Below, one piece after another: positions 25,739 to 39,400 of a stretch of 64,000 nucleotides of DNA. Made by a program: the position numbers and the translations under genes. The notes below the pieces were generated by a model. The model searched no databases, was not told where the DNA came from, and worked only from the letters and a program-made list of their open reading frames with translations. The number at the start of each line of letters is the position of its first letter. The stretch's first letter is position 1. The stretch comes from Pegea sp. RAD2-039 (taxonomy: Eukaryota > Chordata > Thaliacea > Salpida > Salpidae): the NCBI GenBank assembly GCA_034620365.1, contig JAQGEQ010000058.1, forward strand, positions 496,001 through 560,000, given 5' to 3'.

Positions 25739-26956
25739 TACTACAAAATTCTTAGAATAAAAACAATTTTTAATAATTTAAAAACAATCATTACTATTTG
25801 TTCTGTTAATTGTTTATCTCTTAATTCAAGAAGTTACAGTTTCATTATTAATCCTTAATTTGAAACAAATTAAAAGGTTAGTGAGCAAAATTAAAGTATT
25901 AAACGTTTTGAAAAAGATTTCGCACCTTGAACAATTTTTGAGTCCTACATTTTTAAAAATTTCAGTCTTACTTAATTTCTTAAATGATATCAAATTTAGT
26001 TATATTCTCCATAATGATGTAATTCATGATAACATCCTGTAACAGTAATTGAAGTACTTGAAATGGTTTGCAACATTTATCACTTATTATGATTCATGTT
26101 GATTACTCATGTTGATAACAAGTATTAAGTAGTTATCTATAAAAAAAACTTTCTTCACAAAATGATCATATCTTTTCTGATAATATTTGAAGAATCATAT
26201 ACAGTCAGAGCAAGCGCTTAGATCTAAGATGCTGCAGTCTTGGAGATTCTAAAAAAGTCTCAGATAAAACTTTCTTGTGATAATTTTATTGGTAAACTTG
26301 TATCCACTTCTCAGAGTAAACACATGATGAAAACATTTAACAAAAAAATTTTAATAAAAGTAATCATCGATTCAATTTGTTTAAACTACTTTAGCAAAGT
26401 AAGTCTAGTAGTTTAATAATTGGATATTTACTGTATATACGAAAGCAAAATTAAAACAAATCTGGACAACGAATCACATTATTCGTTTAGAAAATTAGTA
26501 ATTAGTTAGTCAGCAAAGCTTTAACAGCAAGAAAATTATAATTTAAAAATTTTATATAAGAAAAATATTTGATGTCAATACATATTACAACAATTTTAAA
26601 TTCATAAAATCAAGTGTATATAAACAAAGTTATGAAATAAGATAAAAATTCGATCAAACATATGACTAACCGCATCAGGAAATACGTAATTGCAAAAAGG
26701 TATTTAATCCTTTTACCTTACAGATACTCGTTTGTTGGTAACTAGCAGATTAGTAAGAGATAAGAAATCTGCTACAGTTTTGTTTAGATTGAAAAGAATA
26801 TTTTTACAAAACAAGGAAACTAATAGAATGTTGTCAACAACTCTTAGTATTTAGCAATTTTAAAATTGAACCATTTTATACAAGATAAATAGCCTGGATA
26901 AGAAACAGTGGTTTTATTGTAATTTGTTTAATAGTTAGATAGTATTAAAAGCAAAA
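25739..26956 (+). other. 3'-flank/spacer copy containing a LINE-free site
   Basis: Homologous to the region that surrounds the LINE downstream of A and D, but with no LINE. The stretch from about 25915 to 26030 corresponds to the segment that is absent where the LINE is present. It matches 54982-55083 in the E flank. The rest (26030-26956) matches 44528-45466. Short open frames here are not conserved. Confidence 0.55.
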
Positions 26957-27757
26957 CATCTTGGGATTTGTAAAGAATTATAATAAGAATTCGATACAAC
27001 TGTAAGTTTTTGTTTCCAACTGAAACAACTACGATGTGAAACTCTTTAACTATATTATTTCAGTATTTTTTTATATGAAAGAATCTTTAATAGTTAATTA
27101 CTTTTATTAAATCATTAATAGTAAGTTGACAGCTAGTATGTTTAAATTTTACCATTAATACATGGCTACGAGCTGCTATGTTTGGCCTGGAAAGGTTTGA
27201 TGATAAAGTTTGTAGAATAAACTAACTTCTTAGTTGGTCTTGTTGCACAAAAATATAAATAATTATATATTACAAATTAAAATATTTTGGTATTTTGTTC
27301 TACGTATAATTTAAAGCAAAATTTAGTTTAGTTTCAGTTTACTAGAACTTTTTTATACATCCCGTAGTTTTACTGGGTTACTTACAATGTGGTATTGATA
27401 AAACGAAATTGATTATAACAAGTTTTAAGTATTTTATTGATAATTTAATCGTTTCCTTTTTAAATCTTTGAGTTAAATGTTTATTAAAAACAAAAGTATC
27501 TATCAGTATGACCAAGAAATGAAAATGTTTTTCATTCAAATAAAAATTATTTTAAATGCAAATCACTTCAGTATATTTAGGTTTAATAGTTTATTAATTT
27601 AGTTGGTAATTTACATCTTAAAAAGAAATTGATGGATAAACAAACAGTTTAAACTGAAACGTTTCAATAGATATATTGTTGATATTTTTCAGTAATCTTT
27701 TTTTCAATTTGCTAATTTTTAAAAGTTCTAATAAAAGTGCTATCAAAACTTGGCCAA
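26957..27757 (+). promoter_or_regulatory. Upstream region of locus C
   Basis: Near-identical to the blocks before B, D and E. The octamer ATGCAAAT lies at 27556-27563, about 195 bp before the ATG at 27758. The GAAACGTTTC palindrome and the TATTTTTCAG acceptor-like word are also present. Its integrity suggests that locus C can still be transcribed. Confidence 0.45.
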
Positions 27758-29244
27758 ATGTGTACAACCGTTTTGATATATTTGATATTTGCTTGCTTGA
27801 CCACCAAAGCTTATCAGAGAAGTAAGTATTTACAGAAAACTAAATTGAAACAAGAAAATGTACTTTTATCGGATTAAATGAATCTACTGTAACTTGAAAA
27901 ATCATTATCCAATTACAATTCGATATTTGATTTTGTCTTACTTCTACTAATTATTTGCTAAAAACTAATTCCAAAGGCGTTTATAACAACAAGTGCCACT
28001 TTTATATAATACAAAATTGAATAATTAAAAAATATCTTTTCCAATATATAGATTGTACAGCACCCAAAAGTATTTCTCATGGCCACTACCGTCCAATTAA
28101 AACTAGCTATGTCCATGGCGAAACAGTTTTTCTCGGATGTTTCAATGGATTTGAAGAAAAATATCAAAATATGAGCAGAAGAAGTGTTTGTAAATATTCG
28201 AAATTTGTACCTGATATCAACTTTGAATGTGTTGAACAATGTAAGAAGTTTTTTAAATTTTTCTTGTATTTTGAAAATTTTAACTTTATTTTTTTCCAGA
28301 AACGTTTTTAAAACTTATATTTTATAAGTTTGACTGCAAATTGTTCAATTTAGTCTTTAAAATAAAGCATTTTATAAAATACTTTTAAACAAGATATTGA
28401 AAATATTGATCTTGTATCAAACCAGTTTCTTCATAATAAACAATTAAAAATCATTAAAGTTATAAAACTCTTCAACTAATTTCATTTCACATTAGTTGAT
28501 TAATTCCAAATAAACTTTTCTAAAACCAGTATTATTAAAACTAATATGTTCTTTGTCCTAAATTTCTATCTATCAAGTAGTCATATTATAAATATCTAAA
28601 ACTCAGTCTGGTTATATTCGAACTTATTTTACAAATTGTAAAACAACTCAATACAAAGTCGAGATTTAAAATCAAATTTACAATTTTTGTTTTCAATTTG
28701 TTTATTTCTAATGTTATATCTGATACTTTATTTTCATTTTGCAAAATTCCTGTTCAATAAGTTGACAACTTTAATAATATTCTTCTTGTCATTGTATTTG
28801 CTAAAAACTATATCAAACAATCAAAATTAGGTTGAACTCATTGATGTTACTTTTGCAGTATGTTCTGTTTCTAAATTAACCACATCGGGACCTTACAGTA
28901 CAGATAAACCAGTTTACTCTCATGGAGAAAACATTACCATCAAGTGTGACAAAGGTTTTCAACTTTATTATAAATATATTGACGTTTATGACTATGGATA
29001 TGATCGTTTTGAAGAGGGACAAAGATTAACAACAAATATTACTTGCTATCACGGAAATATTTATTTGAATAACTCAAGTGAATTGAGTGAAATCAATTGT
29101 GAACCAAGTAACTATTTCTATTCTTGTATTCAAGCTTTGACAACTTCAACAAATAATTTTTATTACACTAATCTACTTAACATTAAAGATTCAGTTAAGT
29201 TTAACTTAAACAACAAAAGTTGTATAATTAATAGTAACCATTAG
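27758..29244 (+). CDS. Locus C: short secreted two-CCP protein candidate (truncated receptor paralog)
   Basis: Exons: signal peptide 27758-27821, CCP a 28052-28240, CCP d 28859-29107. All three splice in phase 1 and are open, with four Cys in each CCP. The b and c cassettes are absent. Beyond exon d the sequence follows the normal intron until about 29600 and then joins the upstream block of locus D, so GAIN, GPS and 7TM are gone. If the d donor is not used, the frame runs on for 45 codons to TAG at 29242-29244, giving about 212 residues with an N-terminal signal and no membrane segment. In A the same read-through meets a stop after 13 codons; in D and E it stops after two. It may be a soluble paralog, or simply a decaying fragment with clean exons. 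No clear AATAAA was found. Confidence 0.55.
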
Positions 29245-29616
29245 TTTCGAACAAAAACTTTTCAGTTTCAACCATTTATAACAATCTTTCTATATAAAAA
29301 AAAATTTGTTACGTTCCGTGGTGATGAAATAAGATTTAATATTTCTTTTTTTTTGATAAATTAATCCATTGAAGTTTACAAAACTTTGCAGTAGCTTCAT
29401 TTACTTCAAACTTTTTTAAATATTAATTTATTGATTTGGATTGTTCTTTAGATGAAAGATTTTGATGAATTGTTTTTAGAAAATTATTTTTATTTAAAAT
29501 TAAGACATTTCATACGTTTAGCTTATTTTGTATTTTCATTAAAATTGTTTTCCTATTGTAAAATTCTATTTACAAAACTTGTATCATCAACAAAATTGCT
29601 CTGTTCTTTTAATGCA
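29245..29616 (+). other. Truncated intron remnant between C and the D upstream block
   Basis: Matches the start of the intron after exon d in locus A (compare 29452-29590 with 9495-9635), then breaks near 29600-29620, where it joins the paralogous upstream block. The junction marks a deletion that fused locus C to the start of locus D. Confidence 0.6.
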
Positions 29617-30428
29617 GAAAAATCTTTGGAGTTGTAAAGAATTATAAACAAAATTCGATACAACTGTAAGCTTTATTTTGCAACTGAAACAACTACGATG
29701 TGAAACTCTTTAACTATATTATTTCAGTATTTTTTTATATAAAAGAATCTTTAATAGTTAACTACTTTTATTAAATCATTAATAGTAAGTTGACAGCTAG
29801 TATGTTTAAATTTTACCATTAGTACATGGCTACGAGCTGCTATGTTTGGCCTGGAAAGGTTTGATGATAAAGTTTGTAGATTAAACTAACTTCTTAGTTG
29901 GTCTTGTTGCACAAAAATATAAATAATTGATTTTTCCAAATTAACCAATATTGATATTTTGTTCTACGTATAATTTAAAAAAATATCTAGATTAGTTTTA
30001 GTTTAATAAAACTATTTTATACATCCTGTAGTTTTACTGTGATTAAACTTACACTGTGGTATTGATAAAACTTATATGTTTATGACAAAGTTTAAGTAAT
30101 TTATTAATAATTTAATCGTTTCCATTTTGAAAAACTTTGAGTTGAATGTTTATTATAAACAAAAATATCTATTAGTATGACCAAGAAATGAAAATGTTTT
30201 TTATTTCAAATAATAAAAGTAATTTAAATGCAAATCACTTCAGTATATTTATGTTTAATAGTTTATTAATTTAGTTGTTAATTTACATCTTAAAAAGAAA
30301 TTGATGGATAAACAAAAAGTTTAAAATGAAACGTTTCGATAGATTTATTGTTGATATTTTTCAGTAATCTTTTTTTCAATTTGCTAATTTTTAAACTTCT
30401 AGTAAAAGTGCTATCAAAACTTGGTCAA
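29617..30428 (+). promoter_or_regulatory. Upstream region of locus D
   Basis: Paralogous to the upstream blocks of B, C and E but somewhat more diverged. The octamer ATGCAAAT lies at 30228-30235, and GAAACGTTTC lies near 30330. It directly precedes the signal-peptide ATG at 30429. Confidence 0.45.
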
Positions 30429-33400
30429 ATGTGTACAACCGTTTTGATATTTTTGATAATTGCTTGCTTAACCACCAAAGCTTATCAGAGAATTAAGTAT
30501 TTACAGAAAAATTAAATTGAAACAAGAAAATGTACTTTTATCCGATTAAATGAAACTACTGTAACTTAAGAAATCATTATCCAATTACAATTCGATATTT
30601 GATTTTGTCTTACTTTTACTAATTATTAACTAATAATTAATTCCAAAGGCGTAAATAACAACAACGAGCCACTCTTAAATAATGTAAAGTTGAATAATTT
30701 AACCGTATTTCTTACATTATTTAGATATTACAGCATCAAAACCTATTCTTCGTGGCTACTACCGTCCAATTAAAACTAGCTATCTCATATGGCTATTTTA
30801 TTTTTCTCAACTTTTCCATTAAATTAGAAGCAAAATATGAAATGTTCAACTAATTTCATTTCACATTAGTTGATTAATTCCAAACCCAATTTTTCTAGAA
30901 CGAGTAAATTAAGTATTAAAATGTTATTTCTTTTCCAGTGTGTTCAAATCCTAAGAATCTTTCCAATGGATCTTACAGTCCAATTAAGAAATATTATTTT
31001 AATGAAGATCAAATAAACTATGTTTGTGACAAAGGTTTTCAAATGTATTATGATGATAAAGACCTTGAGCTTGGTTTTATCAACAATAACTCATCTTCTT
31101 CTAATGTATCAAGTTCGTTAACTTGTAAAAATGGAAGTTTTCCTAGTTTTCTAAACATGAAATGTCAAAAAAGTAAGAAATATTAGTATATAGAACCAAT
31201 TTAGCTATGTTTAGCTTTCTCAACACTAAAATATTAAAAAAATAACTTTACATAAAATCTAAATTAGATTCTTTTATTCTGAATCATATATAAAGTTAGA
31301 AATTGAATTCTTGCGCTGATAAGTAAATGTAAACTGTTTAAAATGACAAAAGCTAAATATAACAAAAAAAATCTGCTAGTTTAAACAATGCATAATGTTT
31401 TTAAGACTATTTTTAAATTATATAAGTTTGATTTCTGTTAAACAAAAACATTTTTACAATTAAATTCTAATTTCTAATTTATATGACAAAAAGTATTGTT
31501 TTCTTGAAAAGTGTGTTCGAATCCTGGGCAGCTAACTGATGGATTTTACAACCCCGTTAAAGATAATTATTCTGAAGGAGATACAATATCATATGCATGC
31601 AACAAAGGTTTTGAACTTGTTTATGAAAATGAAAAAGGCAATTTTTCTATTATTCTTCGAAAAAACATTACATGCTCAGATGGCAAATTCAACAACAATT
31701 TGGATATGAATTGTCGTCAAAGTAACTAAAACTACAATTTGTAATTAAATAATATTATGTATCCATAATAGAAATATCTACAACTCAGTCTGGTAATATT
31801 TGAACAACTTTTACAAATTGTAAAACAACTCAATACAAAGTCGAGATTTAAAATCAAATTTACAATTTTTCTTTTCAATTTGTTTATTTCTAATGTTATA
31901 TCTGATATTTTATTTTCATTTTGCAAAATTCCTGTTCAATAAGTACACAAATTCAATAATATTTATATAATATATTTTACAATATTTAGATTGTACAGCA
32001 ACAAAACCTATTCTTCATGGCTACTACCGTCCAATTAAAACTAGCTATCTCATATGACTATTTTAATTTTCTCAACTGTTCCATTAAATTAGAAGCAAAA
32101 CATGAAATGTTCAACTAATTTCATTTTACATAAGTTGCTTAATTCCAAATGAAATTTTTCTAGAACGTGTAAATTAACAAACAAAATGTTATTTTTTTAC
32201 AGTTTGTTCAAATCCTAAGGAGCTTGCCAATGGATCTTACAGTCCAATTAAGAAATATTATTTTATTGAAGATCAAATAAACTATGTTTGTGACAAAGGT
32301 TTTCAAATGTATTATGATGATAAAGACCTTGAGCTTGGTTTTATCAACAATAACTCATCTTCTTCTAATGTATCAAGTTCGTTAACTTGTAAAAATGGAA
32401 GTTTTCCCAGTTTTCTAAACATGAAATGTCAAAAAAGTAAGAAATAATAGTATATAGAACCAATTTAGCTATGTTTAGCTTTCTCAACACTAAAATATTA
32501 AAAAAATTACTTTACATAAAAGCTAAATTAGATTTTTTTATTCTGAATCATATATAAAGTTAGAAATTGAATTCTTGCGCTGATAAGTAAATGTAAACTG
32601 TTTAAAATGACAAAAGCTAAATATAACAAAAAAAATCTGCTAGTTTAAACAATGCATAATGTTTATAAGACTATTTTTAAATTATATAAGTTTGATTTCT
32701 GTTAAACAAAAACATTTTTACAATTAAATTCTAATTTCTAATTTATATGACAAAAAGTATTGTTTTCTTGAAAAGTGTGTTCGAATCCTGGGCAGCTAAC
32801 TGATGGATATTACAACCCTATTAAAGATAATTATTCTGAAGGAGATACAATATCATATGCATGCAAAAAAGGTTTTGAACTTGTTTATGCAAATGAAAAA
32901 GGCAATTTTTCTATTATTCTTCGAAAAAACATTACATGCTCAGATGGCAAATTCAACAACAATTTGGATATGAATTGTCGTCAAAGTAACTAAAACTACA
33001 ATTTGTAATTAAAGAATATTATGTATCCATAAAATAAATATCTACAACTCAGTCTGGTAATATTTGAACAACTTTTACAAATTGTAAAACAACTCAATAC
33101 AAAGTCGAGATTTAAAATCAAATTTACAATTTTTCTTTTCAATTTGTTTATTTCTAATGTTATATCTGATATTTTATTTTCATTTTGCAAAATTCCTGTT
33201 CAATAAGTACACAAATTCAATAATATTTATATAATATATTTTACAATATTTAGATTGTACAGCAACAAAACCTATTCTTCATGGCTACTACCGTCCAATT
33301 AAAACTAGCTATCTCATATGACTATTTTAATTTTCTCAACTGTTCCATTAAATTAGAAGCAAAACATGAAATGTTCAACTAATTTCATTTTACATAAGTT

Positions 33401-36400
33401 GCTTAATTCCAAATGAAATTTTTCTAGAACGTGTAAATTAACAAACAAAATGTTATTTTTTTACAGTTTGTTCAAATCCTAAGGAGCTTGCCAATGGATC
33501 TTACAGTCCAATTAAGAAATATTATTTTAATGAAGATCAAATAAACTATGTTTGTGACAAAGGTTTTCAAATGTATTATGATGATAAAGACCTTGAGCTT
33601 GGTTCTATCAACAATAAATCATCTTCTGCTAATGTATTAAGTTTGTTAACTTGTAAAAATGGAAGTTTTCCCAGTTTTCTAAACATGAAATGTCAAAAAA
33701 GTAAGAAATAATAGTATATAGAACCAATTTAGCTATGTTTACCTTTCTCAACACTAAAATATTAAAAAAATTACTTTACATAAAAGCTAAATTAGATTTT
33801 TTTATTCTGAATCATATATAAAGTTAGAAATTGAATTCTTGCGCTGATAAGTAAATGTAAACTGTTTAAAATGACAAAAGCTAAGAATAACAAAAAAAAT
33901 CTGCTAGTTTAAACAATGCATAATGTTTTTAAGACTATTTTTAAATTATATAAGTTTGATTTCTGTTAAACAAAAACATTTTTACAATTAAATTCTAATT
34001 TCTAATTTATATGACAAAAAGTATTGTTTTCTTGAAAAGTGTGTTCGAATCCTGGGCAGCTAACTGATGGATATTACAACCCTATTAAAGATAATTATTC
34101 TGAAGGAGATACAATATCATATGCATGCAAAAAAGGTTTTGAACTTGTTTATGCAAATGAAAAAGGCAATTTTTCTATTATTCTTCGAAAAAACATTACA
34201 TGCTCAGATGGCAAATTCAACAACAATTTGGATATGAATTGTCGTCAAAGTAACTAAAACTATAATTTGTAATTAAACCAAATAATATTATGTATCCATA
34301 ATAGAAATATCTACAACTCAAATTGGTAATATTTGAACAACTTTTACAAATTGTAAAACAACTCAATACAAAGTCGAAATTTAAAATCAAATTTACAATT
34401 TTTCTTTTCAATTTGTTTATTTCTAATGTTATATCTGATATTTTATTTTCATTTTGCAAAATTCCTGTTCGAAAAGTACATAACTTTAATAATATTCTTC
34501 TTATCATTGTACTCGCTACAAACTATTTCAAACAATCAAAACTAGCTTGAACTCATTGATGTTATTTTTGCAGTGTGTTCCGTTTCTAAATTACAGACAT
34601 CGGGACCTTACATTACAGATAAAACAATTTACTCTCATGGAGAAAACATTGCTATCAAGTGTTACAAAGATATTGAACTGTTTTATGAATATATTGATTC
34701 TTTTGGAATTAATGTTTTTAAAGAGAGACCTGGGAAAAAAACAAATATTACCTGCTATCACGGATCTATTATTTTGAATGATTCATATTCGTTGACTGGA
34801 ATCACTTGTGAACCAAGTAACTAATTCTATTCTTGTATTCAAGTTTTGAAAACATCAGCAAATCATTTCTATTACACTAATCCACTTAACGTTAAAGATT
34901 CATTTAAGATTAACCAAAACAACAAAAGTTGTATAATTAATAGTAACCATTAGTTTCGAACAAAAACTTTTCAGTTTCAACCATTAATAACAATCTTTCT
35001 ATATAAAAAGAGATTTGTTACGATCCGTGGTGATGAAATAAGATTTAATATTTCTCTTTTTTTTTATTAATTAATCCATTGAAGTATACAAAACTTTGAA
35101 GTAGCCTTTTAAACTTTGAAGTTTTTTAAAAATCCTTATTTATTCATTTAGATTGTTTCTTAGATGAAAGATTTCATGCATTTCGGGTAGATTCTATATT
35201 CACGTAAACTCTTTTTACAATCATTGAAATCTCATGATTTGTATTTCTATTAAATGAATAAACTGAAAAAATCTTATGTTTATTGTTTAATTGATGATTG
35301 TAATTTGAATTGGAATTGTTGTTCTAATAACTTTCAAAACTAAACCATCATGAAGCATTTGACTAATCATATTTGTTTACATTTGCAGAAATGTACTTTT
35401 ATAATTTTACACAAATATATCAAGGTGTTAAAGTTGAAAATCTATCTACTATCCTCAAAAATCATCTTTCTAAATCATTTCAATCAGATCAATATAAAAG
35501 TTCAATAACCAATCTTGTTTTTTTTCCAAATCACAAAAAAGAAACATTTGTTACTGCGAGATCAACAAACTCAAAAGAAGTTTTTATAACGTGAGTTTTT
35601 TTTTGATTATTTATTGAGTAGCACCATATTCAAACTTCTTTAGTTATAATTTAAAGATAAAATCTAAATTGGCGCTCAGGATGTACATAAGTTTAATTTT
35701 AATTCTTTCTGAATTTATGAATTTTATGTTAAATACAACTAAGGTCGAAACAATTGTAACTTTCAGGTTATTTGATAAATATTCTTCATTCAATAAACCT
35801 TAGTATACTCTGCATCTTACAATTTAATTTTAATGTTAGCACTTTTATTTTTCTACTTTATAAAATTCAATATTTTAAATTTCAAACTTTGATAATTCAA
35901 GTTTCGTTCTTGAATTGGATTCCGATGTTTCTTATTCTAACTTGATGGAAAATTATTTGGAATACAACAGATACAACCCTATGGAAGGACTAAGCAACAA
36001 ACCTTTCGGTAATTCATTAATTCAATGTAATAATTGATTAAAAACTAATAGAATAATTAAAGTCTTAATCAGTAATAAACTTTACAAATATCTTAAGAAA
36101 CCAATAGATGACTTTAAATTTTTTGTAGTTGCTTGCTCGGAAAAGGCAATTAAAGGTTTCAAATTTCCATTCACAGTTGCTAACTCAGTTGCTTATTCTG
36201 AGGAAAAATGTCCAAACGGTAAGTTTTTAATACAATTTGAAAAAGAATTGTTCAATTAATAATAATAAAACAATTTGTAGGTCAGGCAAAAGCAGTCATC
36301 AAATGTGCTTTATATAAAAACAATTATAATTCTGAATTTGATCCATCAACCATAAAAGAAACAGATTGTAAAGCTACAGTGTCCTCAATCCTGTCTGAAG

Positions 36401-39400
36401 TGAGTTAATTCTTACTTATCATGTTTTTATTGCTAGAATATTAGTTATTGCATCTTCAAACATTGATTAATCTTAATAAATAAACAAATTTCTCATTTAT
36501 AAGTAATAAATGATTATATTGACTTTTAGATTAGTGAAATAACATTCAATATATCTCAAACAAGCGATGTAATTAGTAATCTAGCCACAATTGTTACTAC
36601 CTCAAATATCACTTCTAAAGATATCTCAGAAGTTGTTGATATTCTAAACAAGGCACTAGAAAATGTTGAAGATGAAAAAGTAATTTACAAATCTTTTATT
36701 TTGAAAATTCAAAGATCAAATATTTATATTAACATCTAAATCTTATAATCTATTAAATTTCATCAAGATCTTAAATGATTAAACTCTTATAAACAAAATT
36801 ATTCTTTAGTTATATTGGTTGGTTTCACTGAAGCAATCAGTTTGTTTCTTGGTTAATTTATTTATACCTTAGATTTTCTGTGTTTCGTTTTTGTTTTATA
36901 ATCAAACTGATTTTAATATCAGTAAAATGTCTTTGAATATAGATAGACATTGAAACACTTGAATCAGTTACCCAAGTAGCATCTGAACTTAGTAAAGGTA
37001 CGAGTGCTGAAAGTAAACAAGTTTCTCTTGAACCTTCACAGCAACAAACCATTCTTAAAACCATTAACAAAGTTGCTGATCATATAAAGTTGGATTCTAG
37101 TACTGGAAAAATTGAAATTATAACTGATAACATTCAGTTAAAAGTAAATAGTCTTAGAAGTTTAACTTGTTAATAAATAACTTCTCATCTTTAAGGTTGA
37201 AAAACCTAAAGCAAATATTGATAAATTATCATACGCTCCACTTTCGATTGATTCCAACACTCAAATTTATCACCTAAACATCACTGCTGAGATTCCACAA
37301 AATTTACGTTCAAATAAGAATCTAAAAGTAATATTTACTTATTTCGATGATCACAGTTTGTTTGGAACAACAGACGTCGATAAGGTTTGTTTTTATATTA
37401 TAAATCTCAGAAAAAAACATTGTTTGAATAAAAAAAAACACATTAAGTTTTGATAATTACACTTAAACAAACTAAAAATCTTCAAAAAATATCAAAACTT
37501 CTGATAATATATTTTACTCTTAATTAAATGCTTTATTTACTTTTCTTATCATCTCAAATTTGTGTCCTCTTTCAATCTCGAAATTATAAACTTCAGGCGA
37601 ATTTGTAGTTATTCTATCTAATATAGTTTGGTATCAGCTTCTTAAAGTTTATTAATATTAATATTCACTCATACTTCCTTTTCTTATTCTTGAAAAGTCA
37701 AGTGCTACCAATTCAATTATCATATGATACCAATTACTTCAAGTCAGCAACATATGTAAGCTGTTTAACTTTTTGAAGGTTATATCAGCAAGACTTTTTC
37801 TAGAAGCGCCAATAAGAGAAAAGAGAAATGTCAACGATAACAAATTAAGCACTAATGTCACAATTGTTCACTCAAGCCAGTCTGGGGCTTTTGGAAAAGG
37901 AAAAGTTGAAAAAGATAAACTTGATGTGAGTAATCGTAGAAATGTTTTTGTAGAAATCAGAAATATTTTAAGCTTTAAGTCTTATTTAATAATTTGTGTG
38001 AGCTCCAATCACTTATACAAAACTTACATAGGTCTTCAATAAAACATAAAATCATTTTTATAACTCATCAATGAAAAATTTGACTCAGATTTTCATTTCA
38101 GGTAATTTATTTAGAGCAAGAATGTGTTTACTGGGATGAAACTAACTTGAAATGGTCAAATGTTGGATGCTGTTTAGAGATCAGTAATGATCAACCTGTC
38201 TGTAGATGTGATCACACCACTAATTTTGCTCTTATTGTGGTTTGTACTTCATTTGTAATTTGCTTTCCTATCAACTTTATTTGTTGTTTTATTGGTAATA
38301 TAAATTTTTCACTCAAAATAAATAATTGTAATCTTCCAACAGACTCCAAGTGTACAACCCAAAGATATTACTTTAGATGTTTTCAGCATGGTAGCTCTAA
38401 TATTATCAGTTATGGGTATTTTTTTCACAACTTGTATATATCTTTATAACTCGTAAGTCAATAATCGTTCTACTAATTATTTTGGAAACAATAAAATGCA
38501 AATTAAAAAAGATATTTACAGAAAGTTACGGCAAAAGCAATGGACAAAAATTCAGATCAACATTTATTTCAACCTGTTACTTGCTTATATCATATTTCTA
38601 TCAGGTGTAAACATGGTAGATGACACAATCACTTGCAATGTCATTACTTGCTTATTACATTACTTTTTCTTGGTAGCATGGTTATGGATAGGTATCTATG
38701 GATATAAGCTGTACTACACTCTCGTTAAAGTAATTATAAAATGTCAAATATTTATTATTAGTTATGCAGTAGACTCGAGCATAGTATATCCTTTGATTGT
38801 TTTTTCTATGCTACAATAGAATGCTTTAAATGTTGTTTTAGATATTTAGTAATGAAAGTGACCATTTTTTGCTAAAATGTCATATTTTCTCATATGGAAT
38901 TCCTTTGATTATTGTGGCAATCAATTCTTCCATTACTTACGGAAAACTAGATCAAGAATATCAAGTCAATTTATGTGACAAAAGCAAGTTGACTTTTTTA
39001 AAAATAGTTTGAAGAATTATTTCTTTTTGTCTACTTGTGAAACGTTTGGCATCTGCTTGATTATCATATCAGAGTATTACGATTTATCTATCTTATAATT
39101 TAGTGATCAAATCCCAAACACTTATTAAAGTTCAGTTTTCTCTTTCAGAGATTGCTTTCGAGTCTCGATATTATAAATCACATTATCGTGCTTCACACAT
39201 GTGCTGGTTACACAGTTACTCCTTGTATATTGGATTTCTAGCCATCATTGCTATTATATTATGTTACAATACATTCGTATGTATTTGTGTGATGAGAGAA
39301 ACAACAATTAAAAGAAATAAAGTAAAAATGTTAATCTTAAATGGATGAGTTCTCATCAGATTTTGTAATTATTTAAGAAGTCAAATAAACTTATTAAAGA

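Noticed and set aside
27958..28239. Minus-strand 93-aa frame over CCP a of locus C
   Set aside because: It is the antisense of a well-supported CCP exon with four Cys and good splice sites on the plus strand.
34323..34550. 75-aa plus-strand frame before exon d (also 47993-48220)
   Set aside because: Falls in the intron before exon d and is present only in near-identical duplicates; no domain or signal supports it.
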